From assembly GCF_009183415.1 (NCBI RefSeq), contig NZ_WEHU01000005.1, positions 1-64,000 on the forward strand: DNA of 64,000 nucleotides, written 5' to 3'. Positions 28,491-37,132 of this stretch are shown piece after piece; the stretch's first letter is position 1, and each line of letters starts with the position of its first letter. The DNA is from Bacillus sp. B1-b2. GTDB taxonomy: Bacteria; Bacillota; Bacilli; Bacillales; Cytobacillaceae. The notes beneath the pieces are model-generated. The model made no database searches, was not told where the DNA came from, and saw only the letters and a program-made list of their open reading frames with translations. The translations under genes were made by a program, and so were the position numbers.

Positions 28491-28713
28491 CGGAGAATTT
28501 CCGGTTACGTGCAAGTAGAATCTGATTTTAAGGATAATGAGGGGAGTTTTTCCGGTTAAGTAAGGAGAAATTGGCCTTGTTTCATGCTATTTAAGGAATA
28601 GTCGGAAATCCTCCGCTTATTGGAGCTATTTTTTATGCAAGTAATGAATAAAGAGTAATTTCTCCGGCTATTTAATGTCTGATCTGGTGCCTCGCCTAAT
28701 TCTCCAGTCGATA
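28491..28713 (+). repeat. array of degenerate approx. 20-bp repeats
   Basis: Five related units with the pattern G-G-A-A-T-T-T-C-C-G-G-T-T-A appear at about 28491, 28541, 28602, 28653 and 28694 (for example CGGAGAATTTCCGGTTACGT and TCGGAAATCCTCCGCTTATT). They are 40-60 bases apart and on the same strand. The array is non-coding. I recall similar dispersed units in other Bacillaceae intergenic regions; function is unknown. Confidence 0.5.
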
Positions 28714-28902
28714 AGATTAGACCCTTTTTATGTCAGATGAGAGAATAAGGAAATAGAAGATGATAGAAGAAAAATCAAATGGAAGATGCTACATTATCGT
28801 CATGATGTTTTCTAATCATTATAATAAAAAGCGCTTTACTAGTAATTGGTAAATAAGTTTGCTATTATAATAATGATAAATAATATATAGGAGTGATGAA
28901 TA

Positions 28903-29292
28903 GTGGCATTAACGTTCGGTAAATTAGTAGAAGAAGCGAAAAGTAACGTATCAGGAATTTCTTCAGTAGAAGCTAAAAAGAAATTGGAAGATAACCCAAA
29001 TACATATATCATCGATGTTCAAGATGCAGTTGACGCAGGTGCATGTGGATTAATTCCAAGCTCTGTAAACATCTCCTTAGGAATGCTTCCTATTCGTGCA
29101 GATTTAGAATTACCAGAAGAATTAAGAGATCCAGAATTAGCAGACCGTAATCGTTCTATTCTCGTAACATGTGGTCTAGGTGGACAAGCATGTCTTGGAG
29201 CATATTTACTTAAACAAATGGGCTTTACAGATGTAGCTTATATCGAAGGTGGAACTACAGCTTGGAAACAAGAAGGTTTTGAAACAGTTTAA
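28903..29292 (+). CDS. rhodanese-like domain protein
   Basis: This is a 129-residue single rhodanese domain. The domain's asp strand (TYIIDVQDAVDAG) and the active-site cysteine loop ILVTCGLGGQACLGAYLLKQMGF are visible, followed by VAYIEGGTTAWKQEG. The active loop is C-G-L-G-G-Q rather than the common C-x-x-G-x-R, so the bound anion or partner may differ. Such proteins carry persulfide sulfur in transfer or redox reactions. The start is a GTG at 28903 behind TAGGAGTGA. It is monocistronic. The sulfur partner is not evident from its neighbours. Confidence 0.85.
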   Translation: MALTFGKLVEEAKSNVSGISSVEAKKKLEDNPNTYIIDVQDAVDAGACGLIPSSVNISLGMLPIRADLELPEELRDPELADRNRSILVTCGLGGQACLGAYLLKQMGFTDVAYIEGGTTAWKQEGFETV

Positions 29293-29301
29293 TAAATAAG
29301 G

Positions 29302-29335
29302 AAAAAATCGAGGATAAAAGTCCTCGATTTTTTTA
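29302..29335. terminator. bidirectional terminator
   Basis: AAAAAATCGAGGA / TCCTCGATTTTTT has a 6-base loop and lies between convergent genes, with T-runs on both strands. Confidence 0.9.
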
Positions 29336-30322
29336 ATAACCCATTCTTTTATCAACCACATTTAATAATTCGTGGCCATTCATAAATCGTTTTATATTTT
29401 CTAAAAAAAGCTCCATATAGCTATCCATCGTATTTGGAGAATAGTAGGCATTATGTGGTGAAATAATGACATTATCTAAATCCCATAATTCATGGTGTTT
29501 CGGCAATGGTTCTATATCAAAAACATCTAAAGCGGCACCAGCAATCCTTTTTTCCTTTAGTACGGTAATTAAGTCTTTTTCTACTATAATATTTCCTCTG
29601 CCAATGTTAATTAAAAAACTAGATTTCTTCATCATTTCAAGTTTTTTCTTATTAACTAAATGAAAGGTTTCTTTTGTAGAAGGTAAGGCTAAAATAAGAA
29701 AATCTGCTTTTTTAATGACGGTATCTAATTCATCTAATCCTACAATAAAATCAGCAGGATCATCTGATTTTTGGATTTCAGGTCTTTTTTTACATCCAAT
29801 AACAGACATATTAAAGGCTTTACACCGCTTAGCTATTTCTTTTCCAATTTCACCATAGCCAATAATTCCTACAGTTGATTTAGTAAGATCTGTAATGGGA
29901 GTGGGTTCCCATGCCTTCTTAAGTTGATTTCTAATCATGAAAGGAATGCCTCTTGCTAATCCAGAAATCATGGCAATAGTATGTTCAGCAATTGGAACGG
30001 AAGTGCAACCTTTCGTGTTTGTTATCGTGATCGGACTCTCTATAACATCTTTATGTAATAAAGCTTCTAAGCCGACACTCAAAGATTGAACCCATTCTAC
30101 TTTTGGAGCAAATTGTGTTATAGCTAGAGTATCATGTAGTCCTAATGTCAAAACAATATTACAGTGACTAATATCATGCTTAGGTGGTTGTTCGAGATCA
30201 CCATATTGCCAAGGTTCCATTATTAATTCAGCACCTAATTCCATCATTTTATCTAAATAATTTTGTGGAATAGTTTTACGTATATAAATTTTAGGTCTTT
30301 TTTTACTAACTAATGGATGCAT
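29333..30322 (-). CDS. D-2-hydroxyacid dehydrogenase
   Basis: This 329-residue NAD(P)-dependent enzyme belongs to the D-isomer 2-hydroxyacid dehydrogenase group. It has the Rossmann motif VGIIGYGEIGKEIAKR, the substrate arginine region INIGRGNIIVEKDLI, the catalytic Glu in ALDVFDIEPLP, and His in ISPHNAYYS. It may reduce a 2-keto acid or oxidise a D-hydroxy acid; the substrate is unknown. Its ATG overlaps the stop of the upstream aminotransferase gene by one base (TAATG), so the two are translationally coupled and probably act on the same carbon skeleton. Confidence 0.87.
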   Translation of the reverse strand: MHPLVSKKRPKIYIRKTIPQNYLDKMMELGAELIMEPWQYGDLEQPPKHDISHCNIVLTLGLHDTLAITQFAPKVEWVQSLSVGLEALLHKDVIESPITITNTKGCTSVPIAEHTIAMISGLARGIPFMIRNQLKKAWEPTPITDLTKSTVGIIGYGEIGKEIAKRCKAFNMSVIGCKKRPEIQKSDDPADFIVGLDELDTVIKKADFLILALPSTKETFHLVNKKKLEMMKKSSFLINIGRGNIIVEKDLITVLKEKRIAGAALDVFDIEPLPKHHELWDLDNVIISPHNAYYSPNTMDSYMELFLENIKRFMNGHELLNVVDKRMGY

Positions 30323-31542
30323 TATTGAGCTTCCTCTAAATTTAGCTTGCTTTTCACATATTGATAATAACTATTTGCAAGTCTTTTTATTCCTACATAA
30401 ATGGTAGCCTCATCACAATAGGTAAAACATAATCTCATATAATGAAAGCCTTCATTTTTAAGAAAGAAATGCTTACCATCAATGAATGAAACCCCTTCCT
30501 GAACCGCAATATCCATAAAATCGCTAGTATTTACATCCTTGTTAAAAGTAAGCCAAAGAAAAAATCCACCAGTTGGTTCATGGAATGATACATCATTTCC
30601 AAAGTGTTCTCTTATAGCAGCAACCATTGCATTCTTTCTTGAAGCATATATGGAGTTCAAGGAAGAGATATGGTCATCCATATTCATTTTTTCAAGTACT
30701 TGATGAGTAACTTCTTGTACATAAACACTTGTTAACCCATCAATTTTTAATAACTTCATTTTTTCTATAACTTCAGGTAAGCCAATTGCCCATCCTAAGC
30801 GTATTCCTGGTGCGATAATTTTAGAAAAAGTACTCAAATATATGACTCTTTCTGGTGCAAAGGAATAAACAGACGGTAGAAAATGACTATCAAAAGAGAG
30901 CTCCACATAAGCATCATCTTCGAGAATAAAGAAATTATATTCATATGCTAGCTCAGCTAGTTTTTTCCTGCGTTCTAAAGATAAGCACACACCACCAGGA
31001 TTATGATAATTAGGAATTATGTAGAGTATTTTAGGTAAAGGTAAATTGTTACTAATTCGATATTGTAGCTCATGTTCTAATGTATCGACTATTAATCCAT
31101 TCTCATCAATAGGAAAAGAAGTTAAATGAACTTCCGCAAGACGAAAGGTTTTAATGGCTCCGAAAAAAGTGGGAGCCTCTACCCATACTTCATCACCAGG
31201 ATTTGTTAATGTTCTAGTAACTAAATCAATTCCTTGTGAGCTACCTGATGTAACTACTATTTGATTATTACTCACTTCAAGATTTCTGCGTTGAGATCTT
31301 TCTCTTATCCAATTCACCACATGATTTGGTCCACTTCCTCCTGTGTATCCTAATGAATTAGTTCCTTGAGCCTCCATTGCTGCTTTAGTAGCAGGTGCCA
31401 TTAAATCTACTGGTAAAGATTCTGGTGCGGGAAAGCCGAATGATAATGGGATAAGATGGTTCTGATTACCGGCAAAAGAAGTGCCGATAACATCCATTTG
31501 GGGAAATCTACTGCTAAATGAAATTGGTTTTAACATACTCAT
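30322..31542 (-). CDS. PLP-dependent aminotransferase (class I/II, LysN/AroH-like)
   Basis: This 406-residue fold type I aminotransferase lacks a DNA-binding domain. It has YTGGSGPNHV, IVVTSGSSQGIDLV (PLP phosphate region), IIPNYHNPGG, EDDAYVELSF and STFSKIIAPGIRLGW with the PLP lysine. It is similar to 2-aminoadipate or aromatic aminotransferases. The first ATG follows AGGTGG. It is the first gene of a two-gene operon with a D-hydroxyacid dehydrogenase. The pair could interconvert an amino acid, a keto acid and a D-hydroxy acid. The substrate is not evident. Confidence 0.87.
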   Translation of the reverse strand: MSMLKPISFSSRFPQMDVIGTSFAGNQNHLIPLSFGFPAPESLPVDLMAPATKAAMEAQGTNSLGYTGGSGPNHVVNWIRERSQRRNLEVSNNQIVVTSGSSQGIDLVTRTLTNPGDEVWVEAPTFFGAIKTFRLAEVHLTSFPIDENGLIVDTLEHELQYRISNNLPLPKILYIIPNYHNPGGVCLSLERRKKLAELAYEYNFFILEDDAYVELSFDSHFLPSVYSFAPERVIYLSTFSKIIAPGIRLGWAIGLPEVIEKMKLLKIDGLTSVYVQEVTHQVLEKMNMDDHISSLNSIYASRKNAMVAAIREHFGNDVSFHEPTGGFFLWLTFNKDVNTSDFMDIAVQEGVSFIDGKHFFLKNEGFHYMRLCFTYCDEATIYVGIKRLANSYYQYVKSKLNLEEAQ

Positions 31543-31944
31543 TTTAAAGCCACCTACCTATAAAGAGATTTTTAATAGAGTTATTATCTATTTTTCATAA
31601 GAAAGTATTTCTATTACTGCATTCATCATATGAACAATATAAGCTATATATTTCGAATAGGGAAATATTGAAAGTAGGCTTAAATGAAAGTAATTAAAAG
31701 ATAAAAGACGAAAAACAAACTAAAATAAGGAAAATTCAGAATTTTATATTTATTTTAGTTGATGGAGCCACTTAATATTCTAGTTATACAGTCGGAATAC
31801 TAGTTTAATAGTATGTAAAATTCATGTAAACGCTATCTAATAAAATTTTTCAAAAAATTTAAAAAAACTATTGTATTAGATTAAAAGATTCCTTATAATG
31901 AAACCAAGTTAGATATTAGAACATGAATTGTGAGGTAAGTTAAC
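31543..31944. other. intergenic region upstream of glnA
   Basis: This gap separates divergent genes. It holds a glnA promoter (31871-31899) and a TnrA/GlnR-like site. On the minus side, the aminotransferase promoter is not clear by eye. No small gene is seen. Confidence 0.5.
31871..31899 (+). promoter_or_regulatory. sigma-A promoter of glnA
   Basis: TTGTAT, a 17-bp spacer and TATAAT predict a start near 31906, about 40 bases before the start codon. Confidence 0.65.
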
Positions 31945-31945
31945 A
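31929..31945 (+). promoter_or_regulatory. TnrA/GlnR-like site across the glnA start
   Basis: TGTGA-N7-TAACA matches the consensus TGTNAN7TNACA exactly. It lies downstream of the promoter and overlaps the ribosome binding site and the first base of the ATG. In that position a regulator would act as a roadblock. Part of the match is forced by the GAGGT ribosome binding site, so chance is possible. Confidence 0.4.
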
Positions 31946-33279
31946 TGAGTGAAATTACATTAGAAAAAATCGAAAGTATTGTTAAAGAAAAAAATGTAGA
32001 GTTATTACATCTACAATTTGTGGACATCGAAGGAATCTTAAAAAACATTACCATTACTGCTGCTCAATTAGAGGATGCAGTTGAAGGGAAAATCATGATT
32101 GATGGTTCTTCCATTAAAGGATTTTCACCAATTAATAAATCAGATTCATACTTATTACCTGATTTAAATACATTTGTTGTTTTACCTTGGACTGAAACAG
32201 AAGGATACTCAGAAGCACGTTTCCTATGTTCTGTAACAAATCCAGATGGAACTTTATTCGAGGGAGATACTCGTAACGTTCTTAAGAAAACAGTAGAAAG
32301 AGCTGCAGAAAAAGGCTACACAATTTCAGTAGGTCCTGAATTAGAATTCTTCTTATTTGCTACAGATGAGAATGGATATCCAACTCAAGAATTAGGAGAT
32401 AGAGGTGGTTATTTCGAGCCATCACCAAAAGATTTAGGAGAAAAAGTACGTGTTGAAATCTTCAAAGCTTTAAGAGCAATGGGCTTCACTATTGAAGCAC
32501 TTCACCATGAAGTAGCAGAAGGACAACATGAAATCAACTTTAAATATGCTGATGCATTAACTGCAGCTGATTTAGCTACAACTTACAAATGGGTAGTAAA
32601 AACAATTGCAGCACAATTTGGTTTACATGCAACTTTCATGCCTAAGCCAGTGTTTGGAATCAACGGATCTGGAATGCATGTTAACATGTCCTTCTTCAAA
32701 GATGGAGAAAACTGCTTCTATGATTCTAGTGATGAATTAGAATTATCTGATTCTGCATATTCTTTCATTGCTGGAGTATTAGATAATGTGAAAAGTTTTG
32801 TAGCTGTTACAAATCCATTAGTTAACTCCTATAAACGTTTAGTACCAGGATACGAAGCACCTTGCTATCTTGCATGGTCTGCATCAAACCGTTCTGCATT
32901 AATTCGTATTCCTGCAAAACGTGGAATGGCAACTCGTGTTGAGCTTCGTTGTCCAGATCCATCTTCTAACCCATACTTAACTTTCGCTGTGATTGCATCA
33001 GCTGGTTTAGATGGAGTAGAAAAAGGACTAAAAGCACCTGCTCCAATTAACGAAGATATCTTCCATATGACAGAAGATCGTCGTGCAGAGCTTGGAATTG
33101 ATAGTTTACCAGGTGGATTAGATGCAGCAATCGCTGAACTTGAAGCTGGTGAAATCGGACTTAGTACACTTGGAGAGCACGTATTCTATGAATATGTAGC
33201 TGCTAAAAAAGAAGAGTGGGATAACTACCGTACAACTGTTCATGCATGGGAAATTGAAAACTACCAATTCAAATTCTAA
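31945..33279 (+). CDS. glnA: glutamine synthetase type I, stand-alone copy
   Basis: This is a 444-residue GS that makes glutamine from glutamate, ammonia and ATP. The motifs are complete: DGSSIKGF, the metal site GPELEFFLF, HHEVAEGQHEI, NGSGMHVN, the flap loop KRLVPGYEAPCY and NRSALIRIPA. Its length fits the Bacillus GSI-alpha class, which has no adenylylation site. Unlike the usual Bacillus layout, no glnR precedes it. Arg62 of B. subtilis GlnA, which senses glutamine, is replaced by Pro62 here (FSPIN for FVRIE, compared from memory). This suggests altered feedback inhibition, and the cell may have a second, classical glnRA elsewhere. The start is an ATG behind GAGGTAAG. Confidence 0.95.
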   Translation: MSEITLEKIESIVKEKNVELLHLQFVDIEGILKNITITAAQLEDAVEGKIMIDGSSIKGFSPINKSDSYLLPDLNTFVVLPWTETEGYSEARFLCSVTNPDGTLFEGDTRNVLKKTVERAAEKGYTISVGPELEFFLFATDENGYPTQELGDRGGYFEPSPKDLGEKVRVEIFKALRAMGFTIEALHHEVAEGQHEINFKYADALTAADLATTYKWVVKTIAAQFGLHATFMPKPVFGINGSGMHVNMSFFKDGENCFYDSSDELELSDSAYSFIAGVLDNVKSFVAVTNPLVNSYKRLVPGYEAPCYLAWSASNRSALIRIPAKRGMATRVELRCPDPSSNPYLTFAVIASAGLDGVEKGLKAPAPINEDIFHMTEDRRAELGIDSLPGGLDAAIAELEAGEIGLSTLGEHVFYEYVAAKKEEWDNYRTTVHAWEIENYQFKF

Positions 33280-33295
33280 TTTCATAGATTACTTG

Positions 33296-33328
33296 AAAAA
33301 AGGAGCGCAATTTTTGTGCTTCTTTTTT
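33296..33328 (+). terminator. terminator of glnA
   Basis: AAAAAAGGAGCGC / GTGCTTCTTTTTT forms an imperfect stem with G-T pairs, a short loop and a T-run. Confidence 0.75.
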
Positions 33329-33494
33329 CTTATTGTCAGAGGATTTAGGAAAATGAAATGTTATTTTTAAGCACTTGATTGTAGTGGGAGTAATGAGATT
33401 CCTGAGGGATTAGGAAGAGGCAAATGAATGAAAAGTGCATAATAGAAAAAGAAGTTATTTTAGTAACCAATACTTCCTTGTTTGAAGGGACATC

Positions 33495-33606
33495 TGGTTG
33501 ACTTTTACGGGGGATCTGTGAGAAAGTCCGAGACCCTGCAGGAATGAAGTGACGAAGCTGCTTGTAGATGAGCCCCATAGAAAGCGATCGGTAAGCCTCG
33601 GAAAAC
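33495..33606 (+). repeat. degenerate Bacillaceae intergenic repeat, copy 2
   Basis: The landmarks GGTTGACTTTTACGG, GTCCGAGACCCTGCAGG, GACGAAGCTGC, GAGCCCCATAG and AAAGCGATCGG occur in the same order as in the common Bacillaceae element. The copy shares GAGACCCT-CAGG with copy 1 at 5645-5735. It is non-coding, and longer open frames across it are artefacts. Confidence 0.6.
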
Positions 33607-33911
33607 ACAGACTTAAACTATATTTTGTGATTATGTTAAATGCTTATAAAATAATATTACTTTTTCATTTGCTTTATTAGCGAACCCTTGTATCGGAAAT
33701 CAATTCCCTAATTGAAGAGATTATTAGATATGCTAAGATTTATATATTGAAATCTTACACTAAATTTTCCTATCAAAATAATAGGAAATTGATAGGATTT
33801 TTCTTATCCAATCTTTTAATATTATGAAGATGTGATAAAATAAGGAAAGATGTATGTTTCGTATGAATAAGAAGTACATCATAATTACATATGTTTAAGG
33901 AGAATTGGATA

Positions 33912-34844
33912 ATGAGTAATGTTTTAATTTTCGGTCATAAAAATCCTGATACGGATACTATCTGCTCAGCAATTGCTTATGCAGAGTTAAAAAAAGCACT
34001 TGGAGTGAATGCAGAAGCAGTTCGTCTTGGTGATGTAAGTGGAGAAACACAGTTTGCTTTAGACTACTTTAAAGTAGAGGCTCCACGCTATATTGAAAGT
34101 GCAGCTGCAGAAACGGACTCCGTAATTTTAGTTGATCATAATGAATTTCAGCAAAGTGTGTCAGATATTAAAGACGTTACCGTTCTTGAAGTAATTGACC
34201 ATCATAGAATTGCAAATTTTGAAACAAGTGATCCATTATATTACCGTGCGGAACCAGCTGGATGTACAGCAACTATTCTAAACAAAATGTATAAAGAAAA
34301 TAATGTGGAAATTAAGAAAGAAGTTGCTGGCTTAATGCTATCTGCTATTATTTCTGATTCTCTATTATTCAAATCTCCAACATGTACAGAGCAAGATGTA
34401 CATGCAGCAAAAGAACTAGCTGAAATTGCTGGTGTTAATCCTGATGTGTACGGATTAGACATGCTTAAAGCAGGTGCAGATCTTAGTGATAAAACAGTTG
34501 AACAATTACTAAGTATTGATGCAAAAGAATTTTTAATGGGATCATACAAAGTAGAAATTGCACAAGTAAATGCCGTTGATACGAATGATGTACTATCTAA
34601 ACAAGTTGAATTAGAAGCTGCAGTTCAAGGTATTATTGCAACAAAAGGATTAGACTTATTCTTACTTGTTGTTACTGATATCCTTAATAATGACTCTGTT
34701 GCAGTGGCATTAGGAAGTAAGGAAGCAGTAGTAGAAAAAGCATTTAATGTAACATTAGAGAACAAGACTGCATTATTAAAAGGTGTTGTTTCACGTAAGA
34801 AACAAATAGTACCTGTTTTGACAGAAGGTTTTGAAGCTCTTTAA
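33912..34844 (+). CDS. ppaC: manganese-dependent inorganic pyrophosphatase
   Basis: This is a 310-residue family II pyrophosphatase of the DHH superfamily that hydrolyses PPi made in biosynthesis. Motifs are GHKNPDTD (residues 8-15), VDHNE, the DHH signature in [10 protein letters not shown] and the C-terminal SRKKQIVP substrate loop. The length matches B. subtilis PpaC. The ATG at 33912 follows AAGGAG by 9 bases; the earlier ATG in the frame has no site. It is monocistronic with a strong terminator. Confidence 0.96.
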   Translation: MSNVLIFGHKNPDTDTICSAIAYAELKKALGVNAEAVRLGDVSGETQFALDYFKVEAPRYIESAAAETDSVILVDHNEFQQSVSDIKDVTVLEVIDHHRIANFETSDPLYYRAEPAGCTATILNKMYKENNVEIKKEVAGLMLSAIISDSLLFKSPTCTEQDVHAAKELAEIAGVNPDVYGLDMLKAGADLSDKTVEQLLSIDAKEFLMGSYKVEIAQVNAVDTNDVLSKQVELEAAVQGIIATKGLDLFLLVVTDILNNDSVAVALGSKEAVVEKAFNVTLENKTALLKGVVSRKKQIVPVLTEGFEAL

Positions 34845-34851
34845 TAGTTGG

Positions 34852-34896
34852 AAAAAAAGGTGAGGGATCCTATGGAAGGATTCCTCGCCTTTTTTT
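34852..34896 (+). terminator. terminator of ppaC
   Basis: A-run, AGGTGAGGGATCC, a short loop, GGATTCCTCGCCT, then a T-run; it could work in both directions. Confidence 0.85.
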
Positions 34897-35075
34897 GTTA
34901 ATACACATCGTTTTAAGCTTAATACTAACTCTTATAGCAGGTATACGTATCAAAATTTTTGAATGTTAATACATATATATTTAGTTGATGTGAAAAAGTT
35001 GATTTAGCCATATTCATATAAAAAAATACCTTAAATAAAGTATAATAGTAATAATATCGATAAAAGGATGATTCG

Positions 35076-35774
35076 ATGAAAAAAGACAAAATTTTAATTA
35101 TTGAAGATGATAAGAAAATAGCTCGTGTTCTTTCGATGGAGTTAGAATACGAAGGATATGAAATAGCTGCAGAATATACTGGAAGTAAAGGATTAGAAAG
35201 AATCACACAAGAAAATTGGGATATTGTATTATTAGATGTTATGTTACCTGAATTAAGCGGGTTGGAGGTACTAAGAAGAGTACGAAATGCCAATAACCAT
35301 GTACCTGTCATTTTACTAACAGCAAGGGACAGTATTCCGGATAAGGTAGCTGGTCTAGATTTAGGAGCAAATGATTATATTACTAAGCCTTTTCAAATAG
35401 AGGAATTGTTGGCCAGAATTCGTGCAGTTCTCCGGGTTGCCTCTGTACTAGAGAAAAAAGAACAAAAGAAAATTTTTACAATAGAGGACTTAGAAGTTCA
35501 TGTTCAATCTTATCGTGCTTTTAGGAATGGTATAGAACTAGAATTAACTCCACGTGAATTCGAACTACTTGTATATTTATTAGAAAATAAAAACATAGTT
35601 GTTTCAAGGGAGCAAATCTTAAATCAAGTATGGGGTTATCATTTTGAGGCAGATACAAATATTGTGGATGTCTATATTCGGTATGTTCGGAAAAAAGTGG
35701 ACTATCCCTTTGATCGCCCAATTATTCAAACAGTAAGGGGAATAGGCTATATCATTAAGGATAGCTCTGTATGA
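35076..35774 (+). CDS. OmpR/PhoB family response regulator (YkoG-like)
   Basis: This 232-residue regulator has a receiver domain and a winged-helix domain. The receiver has the acidic pair EDD (residues 10-12), the phosphorylated Asp54 in LLDVMLPE, LLTARD and the Lys in ITKPF. The DNA-binding end reads ELTPREFELLVYLL and VRGIGYII. It overlaps the histidine kinase gene by 4 bases. Two PepSY-domain genes follow, the layout of B. subtilis ykoGHI. A regular 11-bp repeat upstream of the second PepSY gene is a candidate binding site. The signal is unknown. Confidence 0.92.
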   Translation: MKKDKILIIEDDKKIARVLSMELEYEGYEIAAEYTGSKGLERITQENWDIVLLDVMLPELSGLEVLRRVRNANNHVPVILLTARDSIPDKVAGLDLGANDYITKPFQIEELLARIRAVLRVASVLEKKEQKKIFTIEDLEVHVQSYRAFRNGIELELTPREFELLVYLLENKNIVVSREQILNQVWGYHFEADTNIVDVYIRYVRKKVDYPFDRPIIQTVRGIGYIIKDSSV

Positions 35775-37132
35775 GTGTTAGAGTAAGGATTCAAACATTT
35801 ACGACAATCATGTTAATTGTCATTATGATAATCGTAAACATATCCATCTATTTATTGTTTCAAAATCTGCTCTATTCTAATGACTTAGAGATAACAGAGC
35901 TAGAAAGAAACCAGACTGCTGAAGGGATACATTCCTTGTCTAACACAGAAGTACATGACATAAATCGTTTCTTACGAGCATATTTGCCTAGTAATGGAAT
36001 GATTCGTATTATGAAGCAAGAGCAGATTCTTTATACAGTAACAAAGGAATCATCCTATGCAGATCTACCTGTTGAACCTACTTCCTCTCAAAGTAAAAGA
36101 CTTTTACTACATGAAGATACGATGTATGCCATTACAAGTATGCCGATTATCTGGCAAGATGGTTCAGTTGTTACTCTAGAGGTTACTGATAATATTAATA
36201 GTTCAAAGGAAATATTAGGGATATTAAGACTTTTACTTATTGCTGCATCTGTAATTATTGTAGTACCAACATTTTTGGCTGGAAAAGTTTTATCAAGAGT
36301 CATATTAAATCCCATTCAGCAGCTTATATTAACAATGGAAAATATTCAAAAAGAAGGGAAATTTCATCAAATTCCATTACAAGCTAATAAAAAAGATGAA
36401 CTAGAAAAATTAAAGAGTACATTTAACCATATGATCGCCATTTTAGAAAGGCAATACGAAAAGCAAAAACAATTTGTATCAGATGCTTCTCATGAATTAA
36501 AAACGCCAATAACCGTAATAGAGAGTTATTCCAAAATGCTAAAAAGATGGGGAAAAAAACGGGAAGATGTATTAGAAGAGTCAATAGAAGCCATTTATTC
36601 TGAGTCTATTCATATGAAAAATATGACGAATCAGTTACTAGAACTTGCTAATGCAGATGGAAACTGGAGTTTAAATGAAGAGAAGGTTAATCTTTTTGAG
36701 CTCAGCAGTGATATTGCAAAAAAAATGAAAATGACTAGCAATAGAACAATAATAGTTTCGAGTGATAATAAGGACGCTATTATTTTAGCTGATGTATTAA
36801 AAATGAAGCAGCTACTATATATTTTGATTGATAATGGTTTTAAATATGGCGCTGATCAGATGGCTATTACATTAACTTCTGATAGCGAGGAATTAAGGAT
36901 GGCTGTAAAAGACAATGGTGATGGAATTGCTTTGGAAGAGTTATCTCATATTTTTGACCGTTTCTATAGGGTAGATAAGGCACGAACTAGGGAGGTAGGT
37001 GGAGTTGGCTTAGGGCTAGCCATTGCTAAAGAAATTATGAATGCTCATAATGGCGAAATACAAATAGACAGCAAGCTAGAAGAGGGAACAACCTTTACCT
37101 GCATTTTTTCTAAAGAGGAGCTGGGTAAATGA
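35771..37132 (+). CDS. sensor histidine kinase (YkoH-like)
   Basis: This 453-residue membrane kinase has two transmembrane segments (about 10-30 and 155-178) flanking an extracellular sensor of about 125 residues. Next come a HAMP linker, the H-box with phosphorylated His241 in DASHELKTP, and an ATPase domain with N-box LIDNGFKYG, DNGDGI and GLGLAIA. It overlaps the regulator gene upstream and the PepSY gene downstream, so the three are translated as a unit. The stimulus is unknown; the linked PepSY proteins suggest envelope or protease-related sensing. Confidence 0.92.
   Translation: MSVRVRIQTFTTIMLIVIMIIVNISIYLLFQNLLYSNDLEITELERNQTAEGIHSLSNTEVHDINRFLRAYLPSNGMIRIMKQEQILYTVTKESSYADLPVEPTSSQSKRLLLHEDTMYAITSMPIIWQDGSVVTLEVTDNINSSKEILGILRLLLIAASVIIVVPTFLAGKVLSRVILNPIQQLILTMENIQKEGKFHQIPLQANKKDELEKLKSTFNHMIAILERQYEKQKQFVSDASHELKTPITVIESYSKMLKRWGKKREDVLEESIEAIYSESIHMKNMTNQLLELANADGNWSLNEEKVNLFELSSDIAKKMKMTSNRTIIVSSDNKDAIILADVLKMKQLLYILIDNGFKYGADQMAITLTSDSEELRMAVKDNGDGIALEELSHIFDRFYRVDKARTREVGGVGLGLAIAKEIMNAHNGEIQIDSKLEEGTTFTCIFSKEELGK

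Larger units (their letters stand above)
28331..28902. other. long intergenic region after citB
   Basis: It holds the citB terminator, a degenerate short-repeat array (28491-28713) and the promoter area of the rhodanese gene, with a TATAAT at 28866-28871. An AAAAGCGCTTTAC palindrome near 28828 recalls part of a cre site but lacks the TG at its left end. I see no coding frame with a ribosome binding site. Confidence 0.5.
33280..33911. other. long intergenic region upstream of ppaC
   Basis: It holds the glnA terminator, a degenerate intergenic repeat (33495-33606) and AT-rich DNA. An interrupted inverted repeat, TTTCCTAT / ATAGGAAA, lies near 33767-33790. I see no coding frame with a ribosome binding site. 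Confidence 0.5.

Noticed and set aside
28823-28842. cre-like AAAAGCGCTTTAC before the rhodanese gene
   Set aside because: It lacks the TG at its left end and the C at its right end, so it matches only the central palindrome.
33345-33608. 87-codon minus-strand frame downstream of glnA
   Set aside because: It runs through the intergenic repeat at 33495-33606 and has no ribosome binding site.
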